Position numbers and translations under genes: made by a program. Of a DNA stretch of 64,000 bases, positions 40,701-52,700 are shown one piece after another; within the stretch, counting starts at the first letter, position 1; the number at the start of each line of letters is the position of its first letter. The DNA is from Paracyclopina nana. Lineage: Eukaryota; Arthropoda; Copepoda; Cyclopoida; Cyclopettidae. Where the stretch lies: the NCBI GenBank assembly GCA_019096065.1, contig JAGUCH010000005.1, positions 1,178,001 through 1,242,000 of the forward strand, written 5' to 3'. Under the pieces are notes generated by a model. That model had not been told where the DNA came from. It saw only the letters and a list, made by a program, of their open reading frames with translations, and did not search any database.

Positions 40701-43700
40701 CTGCTGCCAAGATCACTGCTTTTGCCTCAATTTCATCAATAATAATTAAGGAAGTCAGACACGAAAGAAAAACACACGAGCAGATTGACTCCTTAGAATC
40801 TCAAATTTGGCTCGATCTTTCTCCAGCGTTATTGGATTTATTAATAACGAGAGGAAATAAAAATATTTTAAAGATACCTTTAAAAAATTAATATGTTTCA
40901 GGAAAAAACTGATGAAAAACTGTGCAAAGAACGAGCCCAATTCACATATTACAGACAAATCATTTCGCAGGCCTGCTCCATAGCATGTTTTTAAAAACCG
41001 CTACGGACCATGCCAAAATTACACCAATTTGCAAGAAAGCGAGACAACTCAAGTGAGGGTATATAATGGAGGGCGGAAAATAGGAGAAAAATTATTTTGG
41101 CAGGGCAATTGAAGTTTACCTTAAACTTGGCATGGATTTGCCTTTGACGAGACGCGCGTCTTTGCCAGAGCAAGCTGAAAGTTCTGTTTCGGGCTCTTCT
41201 GTGGTAGCCGCCTTCTTCTTTTGATTTGGGTCCAACTTTCCGACGATCTGGAAGACGAAGAAGAAGCAATATCAGCAATCTCTGATATATAGGAAGGCCA
41301 GCTAGGAAAGCACACAGGTTTGAATAATGATTTCTCGGTAATTTTGCAGGAGGAAAATGCATCATCTTTGCTTGTGCAAACTTGAGTTTTGATAGCTCGA
41401 AAATGGCGCAGCAGGAGATGCTATTTTTCAACGGCATTTTTGAAACGATTTATGGCAGCCATTCGGCCATAAATAAAAGTGGACCAATTGTTTGTCATAT
41501 TATTTGGTAAGGCGCGAAGGAAAAAAACCTATCTCATATAATAAGAAAAAAACTCCAACTTCTGTTATGCTCAAGCTTCTGGGAGGAAAAAAGTTCCCCA
41601 TAACTTTTTCGTCCCTTAACACTACAACAGTGCTCGTGTAGCAGAAGGCAATGCCACAAGAACTTGAACTTCTCAGCTTACGTAACCTTGGAAATTTTGT
41701 GGTCTTCTCAGATGCTCATGCATCCAAAAAACATTTTTTGGGGAAGTGTAGGTACTTTTATGCCCTGTTCATGTATTAAGAATGCCTTAAGGTATGGAAA
41801 AAATTGTCATAAGGAAAAGTGAATCTGTTGCTGACTGCTACTCTCCGAGTTCAGCTTGGGGCCGAGCAGCGTTTTTAATGGCAATTTTTGCTATTTTGTC
41901 TCATGGTTTTCAGCTTTTTTTCAAATCAAACTAGCGTTCTTAACTTTTCTTTGATAAAAGATGAAATTCAACTATTGATTTCACTCCAAATGACTAAAAA
42001 GCGGAGCGCATAGTAGTCAAAATTAGATTTGTTTACTTTCGAGTCGATCTGATTTTTTGTATCAGCTAGCGCGCTTGTCATAAGACAATTTTTCTCCTTT
42101 CCATGAGGTGTTTTTCGTGCATTTTCCTAAGGAGTTTGGGGCGTACATGAACAGGACATTAGGCCAATTGAGACTCAAGCTAGCAAAAATCGTAGAGGGT
42201 GCTTTTTTCAGCATTATCATGCACGATATGTTTTTTAAAAGAAAATAAGCCCTAAAAACTAAAAATTGCAGAAGGGGCTTATTCAGCATTTTAAGGCATA
42301 CACTAGCTTATATTGGTGAATCTGCACTAATTGTAGAGGGAGCTTTCTTCCAGCATTTTAAAAAGAAAGCTTTAATTTAGATTGCCAAAACTGTAGATGG
42401 CGCTTTTTTCAGCTATGCAAGCACTGGTATTTGTTAATTAACATTAATCCTTTAAAATCAAGAATTGTAGAGGGCGCTATTCTAGCCTCATTGACAAGCA
42501 GCTATATCTATAAATGGCATGAAACCTTATTTGGGAGAACACACAAACTCACGTCTACATCAGTGAAACTTGTCCTGGAACTTCTCCTCATGAAGTTATC
42601 TCGAGCTGAGAGAGCTGTGCCAGACGCAGTGGTGGGTAGATTGATTTTATTATTAGGAGCCACACCATTTTTGCCACCAGCACTATTCTCAGCTGCGCCA
42701 TTATTGTGGTGGGCAGCTGACGCTGTGGGAGTCGAGGTGAGGCTATTATTAACCTGTTGCTGGCCATTGCTGAACGAAGGGTCAATTTCCAGTGACCGAT
42801 CAGACTTGGAGAGAATCTTGGACTCGACAAAAGTCTTGAAAGTCTTGAACCGGTTCACTTCGAGTATGATGGACTTTTTCCTCTCGTGAGCCCTGGAAGA
42901 TATGCTCGAGGTTCTTTTGACACTGGTGTGATCCGATGACAAGTCACTGCCAAGGCCAGATTTCCTCTGGTCCTCGCAAATGATGGGAGTCACAGCAGCA
43001 GGATTGGAAGAAGCTGCATTTCTCTCACTTTCCACACTGCCACAAGTGGTGACCTCGATTTTTGGCATTGGTAACGAGTTGCTGCGTTTCCTTGGCGGGG
43101 GGTCACTCGTGACTCCACAAGTGATGCCCTTCAGCCTGAGCATAAACACACACAAACTTAATTAATATGTACTGAATTAATTTCTTCAGAGTCAGTTGAG
43201 CAAGCTTTTTATTCTTGCTTTCTTTTCCTTCTGGCTGCAAATGAACACTGACCTTCTGTTTAGGAACATAAGGCCCCAAAATACCCCTTCTTCACTCCAG
43301 TGGGAAATGAACAGACACCTGACAACAGCTATGTCCAAAAACGTAGCCAGGGCATTCTCAGTTTCATTGGGCACTCCGGGCACCGTGGAGGGAGTATTGA
43401 ACTTATCCACAACTTTGGGCGGAAGAGCTGGCTCCTTTTCATCACTGCTGAAAGATGAGCAAATATTGGCAAAAGAACTCGAGAGATTTTGTTGCAATGG
43501 ACACACGGCAGTCAAAGGGAATAGAAATTTGGCCTTTGAAACTTGGGATGAGAAAGACCAGCCAGGCAAAATATAGTAGTAGTAGTAGAAGCAGGCCTAC
43601 AACTAGCTTCTGCTCAGAAGAAGAATTCAATTACCTGGCTCCTGCAACGGCCTTCAGAAGCGGAGGCTGCTGCTGTTGTTGGTTCTTGCTGGAGGCTCCA

Positions 43701-46700
43701 AGATTGCCAGAACTACTGTCCGTGGATTCACTCTGCAAAGCATAAAGGACAAAAATACTTTCCAAGGCATAATGGAGCAGCGACAACATGCTTTTATTTG
43801 CGTAGGCCAGAGTCGTGCCGCGCCGTCACCCGCGCGCACGTGTTCAAACGTAAACAAAGGTCCGCGCATGCGCAGAGCGCAACTCCCGCAGAGCTATTCA
43901 AATACATGGCGCTTTTGTAGCCTGCAGCTACTCAAGTGCTACAGATAAGCCAAGCAAATTTATGGCTTGCTCTACACCTTCTTTGCTACTTAAGTCCAAG
44001 CATAAATCACCAGACTTACCTTTTCCTTGAGGGCTTTTTCGGCCGCAGCTGATCTCAGTGCAGCTACGACAGCTGCAAAAGCTGGCTTTTGGCTGCCTGT
44101 CATTGGTGCAGTTTCAACTGTTGCTACTGTAGTTGTAGAGACTCCATTTGTTGTGGAACCTTGAGGAGCCACGACCTCAACAGTGTTAGGTGCAGAAGCA
44201 CCTGGAGTGGTGGCAGTTTTTTCAGCAGCCTTGTTTTTACTCTCAGCAGCTGAAATGATGAGAAAACGCATGAGTTCCAACTGTTCCCACCAAATTGAAG
44301 TCTTTCTCTTTTTTAAGTAGTTTTGCTCTTGTTTTGTCATCAGTTTTATATGGACGATTTTCTCGTGGTCTTGGATCGAATTGAAAATATCTTGCAAGAA
44401 GCCATTCCGGATGCTAATAAGAGTCTAGCAAAATATTATGATTATTACATGACATGCCGTCAATCTGCATTATCACTCAGTAAGAATTAATAAGTGTAAA
44501 AAAAGCATGCAGCACAGGCAAAGAATGGATCTTTCTTCCGTCTCGTTTTCGCACTATGATATGTACAATCAGATATCGAATCTAGAGAGTGTCTAAGAAG
44601 AAATGTGGAGCTGTAAATTGTCTAAGTTGTCTTCTAAGCATGAAAAATCCTTGGATATTTATAGACAAAGAGATATCGAGATATAGTCGAGGTAGTTTTT
44701 TTTTGGGACAATCAAATGCAATAAAGTATGAATTCTGTGTTGGGAAACTTTGGAGGCCAAATATGGCCTCTCTAGTGGGTACGCAGGCTAAATAGATATG
44801 ATTTGGTACTCATAGCCACACATAAATTAGCAGCAGTCGACTTTTTTGCTATAACTCCAAATAGGCAAAACATAGAAGAACTGCTACTAATGCAAGTATA
44901 CAGAATGGACAGAAGTTGCCGAAGATTCATAGATCAAAAACACCACTTTTGCTAGAAACAAATTTGTAAATATAAGTGCACATCGAAGATGAAAAGTAAC
45001 CTATGCATTCAACCAGATGCTGCTGCGATTCTTCAGTGGAATCTGAAAAGCAACAGTTCATTTAGCTGACGCCATTTTGTCCGAGGCCTTTCATTTTTTG
45101 TTGTTGTTGTTTTTTCTACAAAAAACTGTGCTCTAGTTGAAGGGAAAAGCAAATTGGAAGCAGGAGAAGATAGATGGGGGAAGCCTTTAATAATATTCTA
45201 GTTGCATAGAGTAGTAATGGTTTCAAGCATAGATGTTTAAGAAAGTAATGGTTGTAGTGTATGCATTCACTATTTTTTTTTGGTAAGCCCAGACAGAAAA
45301 AACAGCAGCTTTGACAGCAGCAGCTAAAAACCTTTTTCTCTCTCTCTCTCAAAAACTTTTATGAAAAAGTAGAAGAATCTCTAGCAAAAAGAAGATGGTG
45401 AAAAAGCGCAAAAGTTTTCTTCATCATAATAATTATTATTGTATGGAGTGAGAAAATGTGTAAAAAATTGCTGGTTGCCCTCCTTCCTTGTTAAATGGGG
45501 AAGACTCAGCACTTTAATTTTTGTTGTTTAGCAAAAGCTTCCATGTATTCTACTGATTGTTGTAGCCTTAGGAAGCCAATAATGATCTTTAGAAAAATTT
45601 TCCTCTTTAGTTAATTTCAAAAGAAAGAAAGTAGAAGTAGAAAAGGAGAAAAGTTAGAGCTGTTTATCTTACCCACTCGACTAATGGCTGAGACGAGCAA
45701 CCCTTTTCGGGTGATCTTTAGCCATTTTCCTTTAGTTTGTGATTTTGGCTGAGCCTTGACAACTGGTGAGCCTGGAGCATCTCCTGTTAGCATTAGTACA
45801 ATATTTTTTGGGTATCTTTTTGGTATCACGACAGCTGAATAATGACACACATTGAAAAGGAAATCATCGTAGTACACAAAAGCCCAAGAAGTTATTATAA
45901 TAGTAGTACAGAGTTGTTATGATTGCAATAATAACAGCAGCTAATGTAGAATATATAAATGTCACTGAGTCAGAGGTCTCAACTAAAACAAACATCCATT
46001 GCAGCAGCAGCAAATGATATACAGTCAGTATATGATAGTGAATATTGTACAAGATGAAAAAATACAGCAACATCGAACGAACGTCAATCACCTAGTAATA
46101 GTAGCATTAATATTTTGCAGAATGCTTAATTAGAAGCCAAAAATACACGTACGGCTAGGTTAATGACAGCCTATAAAAAGCTGTATGCACATCAATGCAA
46201 ATACACAAGGCCTCCCTCCCCCAAAAAAGATTATTGCTACATACTGCCTCTATGTATCAAAGGTAATAATTATTAGCATGTATGCACACTGGGCTAATGT
46301 GGCCATTTACATACTATACTTTCGACTTGTGGGGAATTTAAGACCGAAATTACTTTGTGTCTGTAGTAAGATACTGTAAAGAGTACTTCTTCTTTTTTGG
46401 GTATAGCACATTATCAAGATAAATTGAGTCGCTGATCTAATTTACCTTCAGCCCCTAAAAAGCTCTTTTGGGGGTCACTTTTGGCCTGCTTCTCTCGAAT
46501 CTTTTTCAGATCTTTGGCGATGGGACGTCTGGGCTTCACCTATAAATAACAACGTTCATCAAATGTTGTATCTTACAATGGAGTTAGTGTAGAGCAATTC
46601 TTACAGGAGAAGTGAAGCACTCAGTGTCTGGATGTCTGAATTCCCACATGGCTTGCCAGATCTTTTTGCCAGATTCCAGGCGAAAGTTCTGCATGAAGTC

Positions 46701-49700
46701 GGATTCGCGAACGTTGGTGCAGATGGGTGCAAACAAGTAGACGAAAGTCTGCAAGAGAGAAATCCAATAGATGGCACCAAAATTCACTTTTTCTCATTCT
46801 TTTGGCAGAAAGAACCGCAGCTAGGGAGAAAGTTTTGAGCCACCACAAAAAGCTGATATTGGAAACTTTCGAAATATTGCAGCATATCCTGTAAAAAATG
46901 GCCTTCTCTATTGCATTAGGCCCCCAGTCAAAAATTGGTTAATTGCTTAGAAGCTTCCATGCAAGTATTCAGCGGCCGGCATTAATGTAAATGAGTACAA
47001 GGCATATTTCCCCCATACATTCAGAATCTGGTAGCAAATGAGGCATGCTGAAAAAAGGCCAGAAAAAGAAAGTGCCATTTTAAGCCAAGAACCTGCATTA
47101 TTTACAGATTTGTTTTTATTTCGCGCGCGACCCGTGCGCGCGTACGTTATTTGTTTACTTGGTGGAAAAACCAAAACAAACGGGAGACAAATCGTCAATT
47201 TGGGAGGTAACTTACCGTGATGGCAGTTATAGGGAAAAGGTAAGCGAAAGCTGATGAGTCCAGTTTTCCCTCATTGCCCATTGCCAGCGCACATTCATCA
47301 GCCGCATCCAAAAGGATCCAGTGAAGTGTATACAGAAGTTTGGTTTCTGCACTTCCCAAGTTGAAGCTCGACTCTTTCCTAGCATAGCAGCAGCATATAT
47401 ATGTACCATACAGAGCATAATTTGATATTGCAGCATCTCCAGAATGGAAAATGTCATCTCGTATGATTATTGAGAATGTCAATGCATACAAGACAGCTCT
47501 CACTGCTTTCTTTGCCATATTCATGAAAAATGGGGTATTTTCTTGGTTACCTCCAAAAAGCCAGGTGAAACAAAAGTATGGCCTCTCTTAATTATGGAAC
47601 TCAATTTTACTACCTATGCTGAAGCATTGAGGATGCACAGTGCATGACGTGTGGCAGAGTTGCAACAATGAATCGCCACCTTGGGATCTTCTGGAGAGCA
47701 TTGGTGAATCCTGGTGACAGGCCAAACAGGACGTTTTGCACGAGGACCTTTTCGAAAATCTGCGAAAAAAGCAAGAAATGAAGCCAAAGTTGAGATAAGT
47801 TGGCAAAATACAGCCCTGGCTTTCTCCATATAAAAAGCAGCTCACCTTGCAGGCTTCTTTGATCTCCTAAGCAGCAAATTGGGTAGAGGAAAAGAGAGAT
47901 TGATAATTAATTCAAAGAATCAGTGGGCGCGTAAATAACATTAATAAAGTTGGTGCCACTGCTGCTGCTGCCAACAACATCAGTCCAACAACTCTATGTA
48001 TATACTATGTATATGTATAATACACAGTGGGTGAACTGTGAGTGTGAAAAGGTCAGGGTAGCTTTTGTCATATCTAATAATGTGTTGTCATATTTTATGG
48101 GCTATTAATTGCAATACTTGGTGAGAGTGTAAAGCAAAATTCATTTACACTTGTGCACAGTGGGGATAATTCACGCGTAATAGAGAGTGGTACTTTTTTC
48201 GACGCGTTAATTAATCAAAAGCTCGTTTTTCCCACTGTGCACACCATTATTGCTTGTCACATTAATAAATCTTCTTTTAGGGTCCAGTAACTAAGCTCTA
48301 CTCAAATATGGTACATGTATTTATTTTAGAGTGGAATCGTACAATTGGGCTCGCGCGAGGATTGCAAATATGAGTGCATCATGCATCATTTGTCCATGTA
48401 TGAAGAGGCGCTCAATGTGTAATGATTGTAACATTGGCAATGAAGTCAAAGTCAATAGGAGCTTTCAGCCTCAGTCCACCATCATTATTGCAGTCTCAAG
48501 AGTATGCTATACACATGCAAGTCGACTCTGAGCCAATGCATAACAAAGTACATTCTCATAAAATTAATTGGACATGGAAGTTGTTTTTATATTAAGATTC
48601 ACTCCTGCTAAGAAAAATCATGTTTCCCATTTCCCCACTCTTTGTTCACTCCATGCTCTTAAGTGGTTCACATGTCTCATTTATTCTACATTCATGCTAA
48701 ATGTGCATGCAGGCTTGCTTTTATAATATAAAAAGAGAAATAGTGGACATTATGAAACTGCTGAGGAACAATATTTTAAAAGTCCATGTTTTTTCCACTA
48801 ATATCTCACATGTCTTGTTTTGTCCTCATTCATGTTTAATTAATCTTTGATGTAGAAGATCAGTGTTGCACTTAGAGTGAAAAAAAATGCCTTGGTAAAG
48901 TATGTAAAAAAAGTGGGAACATGCATGTCATCATCATTTTTGGCAACTCATTTCTGGACCCATTATGCCAAAAATTAGGGCACTTAACAAGCTGGAGTAG
49001 TGGAACAATGTGTACATATATTGAATAGAAGGCTTATCTTCCTGCCACAGCAAGCCTTGTCATATTTCCTGACAGAAAGTGAATATGAAAGTTGATACAA
49101 CAGAGTAACAACTATCACCAGTTCTTTTGCCAAGAATCCCACAACCTGATGATGGTGTATAGCAGCCAATTTATCATGAAAGAGAAGAACCTTGAGCATT
49201 TCACAAAATCCAGCTCCCAAGTCAAGGTTGGGCTTTTTTCTGGCTGACTTGGTCTCAAAAGATTCCTTAGAATAAATTGTGAGCTTTTACTCTTGATTGC
49301 TGCTTCTCATCAAATAGACTTCTTTTCTACAAGGATGAAAGTTGCTAAGCAGCCACAAATTTTCTCTTCTCTAATCTGCACCTTGCCTCTTTTGTAAACA
49401 GTTCTTCCAATGTCAACACTTGGGAAAGAGAGAGTGAAGCCTGTGTGAGTTCACATCATCAGGGTGAGTAAAAAAACTCCTCTCTAATAAAGGGCTTATT
49501 AGGATACTCTCTTCAACAGGTGTCAAATTTCAGAGCCTCAATGCTAACATATCAGAGGCATTTTAGCTGAACAATTCCCAACTGTGTTTGCCAGTAGAGG
49601 TGGACTTGAAAGAGGAGAGCAGAGAAGCAGAAAGCTAGCAGGTTGAAAAGAAGAGAATTGAGGCAATCAGCAACTTTCTTACCATTGTAGCACTACATGC

Positions 49701-52700
49701 TGGAATTGAAGCTGACCTGGATGAACTGGAGGAGGCAGAAGGTCTTTTATGTAATAAAGACCATTTGGGGCAATATACAGCAGCAGCACACATTTTGGCT
49801 CACATGGTGCCACATATAGAGGAAACTTTTAGCCTCTTTGCAAAGATATATAATGCTAGTTCTATATAGCTGCAGGCTAAAAGTAATTGTTATGTCATTT
49901 CCTGCCACTAGATGGCGCTGCATCATTTTATGGCACTTTCCCATAAGGAAAAGACCTAATTGAAAACAATTATTTTTGTCACCAAAAAAGTAAAGGTAAA
50001 ATTGCCTAAAAAAGACAAAATTGGATGTGAGTTTGACAGCATGGATGCAGAGAAGAACTGAGCTAGTAATAAACTATTGTTTACCTTTTTTCCATGCTGT
50101 TTGCTGTGTCTTTACTGTCATCCAAACACACCAACTTTCACAGGTGACTTTTTTTCAGAATGAAAAGAGCTCCATTATGGCACATCTCATTCTGGCTTGT
50201 GCTTTCTTAAACCTTTTTCTACATTTTCATCAAGAAGTGGTCGTGGTAGTGGTTTTGCAGATGAGATACAACTTCCAGTAGTAGTATTCTTCCTCTACTC
50301 AGTATATATTGTAAATCCTTTAGGGATTAGGATCTTCTCACTTTCTTCCTATCCTAGGTTGATTCTCTTTCTAGCCTTAAGAGTCATTTTCCTGCCACTA
50401 CAACTTTTATTACTTGAATGCACCACAATTTTTCAAAATTTACTTGCACGAGAGCCAAAATTGCCTGCATTCGGTTCGAAACTTTAAAAACTTCTTCTAA
50501 GCAGATGCTGCCATAAATCACTCGAAAAAGTTGTTTTTCCAGCCCAGCCTCTTTTGGTGCCAGCTTCAATTCCAGCAGCAATCAGAGATCTAATACATAT
50601 AAAGCCTAATGCTGTAAGCACTAATGCAAGGGCTCAGAAAGCCAACTTTTATTATTGCACCATGTGGTCAGAAACATAATCCTCCTTTCATATATAACCC
50701 AGGTTATTGTGGGCACTGGACCTAATGCACTGCATCACTATTGGTGCCAGCCTCTACATTTCTGAATGGCATCAAAAATGAGATGAGGAGGATGGAGGGT
50801 TGTTTAAAATTCATTATTTTTCGTGTGGTGTAGTGGAGGGGAATCTACTCGTATACGGCACTTTGCTGCACACACCGCGTGACAAAGGAAGCAGGCTTCA
50901 TGGTAATGTTGTTTTTTCAATGAAAGAGAGGCTGTTCCACACTGATACAACAGCAGAAAAATGGCTTCGTTTTGGAAAACGGCTCCCTGGAGTCCTTTTG
51001 CCTAAGAATGCAACATGCTCTCCCAAAACTACAGCTTAATTTTTGCTGTGCTCCAAAAAATGGAAAAAGATCAAAATACTATGTAAACAAACACGTGGCG
51101 CCATCCGCCCACGTGGCGGCCGAGAAAAACAAAACAAATTTTGAATAACCTAAACAAAATTAATCTTTCCAAACTTGGCCCTTTTCTCCTCTTTTTCTGA
51201 TGAAGCAACAAAAAAGGCTTTTTGCCAAATTGAATTTCCCATCATGAGAATGTGGAAATGAAAGTTGACTTTTGTCGATTTTTCATGCACTATCAAAATG
51301 TCTGCACTTGCTAGTAGTCAAGCATACAGCTATAACACCAAGGATTTGAACGTCAATCAAGAGATGATTGAGACCTTCTCTTCCTTCAAGCTAGGATTTT
51401 TTGCCTTAGACATGATGGCAAAAAGTGCACACATACACTTCCACTGTGGAATTTTTGCACTTTTGGTACAGATATCCGAAACTGCTGCTTTCTAATAATC
51501 GGCCTTTCATACTACTTGTTGAACTACACAGCTGCAAATTCCACAGATATGATTGAAAATACTGCCAATGCCTCCCATAAATTCAGCTTTGTCTAACCTG
51601 CAAAAACAGCCATTTGCAAAGCTGGTGCAAAAAGAGTTTTCCATTTTTGGAAAGGGGAAAAGCACTCAGACAATCTGATCATGAAAACAAATGATCACGA
51701 GCAGAGAGGCCGAAAAATCCACTCCTATACTTTACTACACTAACCAAGCAAAAAATTGTGTGTTTCATATTTTTACCAGTCTAGTCTCAAGTCCAATATT
51801 ATTGGACCACTGCTGTAGTAACAGTAGTAGTGGTGGTATTCAACAGAGCATCTTGGCCTAAGGGCCAAACTTTATCTGACATTCTACTAGTAAAATTATC
51901 AATTTACTCCACTAAGCATGCCAAGCTTGTATTTTTATGAAAGGAGGCTTTCTTGCCTCCTATAAATGCATATCTTTAAAAAAGATAAATTAACATGCAT
52001 CCATGCAAGGTGATTAGAAAGCATCATCCATCTTGCTCAGAAAAATGAAGAAGAAAGGAGGATGGAAGGGAAATTTCCGGAATTTGGCACTTTTCAAGGC
52101 TGCTGCTGCTGCTGCTGCTCTTTAGCATAAAAGCCCCAAAAAAGGTGTCAGGAATAAATGCCTGAAGAGGCAGAGAGATTTTGCATAATCAGCACATGCT
52201 GGGAAAAAGGGCAAGGTGAAGAAAGCTCTTGTGGTTTTGATGTTGTCCTTTCTCATGTCAACTGGCTATGAAATAATACACTATCTGATAAGCTAGTTAT
52301 GCTACAAGGTACAAGCCAATAATAGTATTACAAAGGTTCACCTCAAGGCATGCTGGGATACTATTCAATTTAAATCATGTTTTGGCAATCCTCTTTAGTT
52401 AAAAAAACACAGTTTTTACTCCTGCTAATTTTGTGAGTGTGGGTTTGATTGGGTTGAGTCAAGCATTCACTTAGCACACTGTGGTGGTCTAATGGAAACA
52501 TGCTTATTTTGGCAGGGTAGCCTTTTGTACAAAGGGACCACTATTGTACTGGGTCTCTTTTATATTAAGAAGTATTTATGATTATCTGAGGTCTTGGCTA
52601 CACAACAAGAGTTGGAACACACTTTTTGGCCATGGATACCTACCCTGACGGCCTCGTTGCCTTGGCAAGGCTAAAAAATTACATATATAAACTCATTGAC

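Noticed and set aside
42431-42889. 152-residue + strand open frame
   Set aside because: Antisense shadow of unc80 exon 12.
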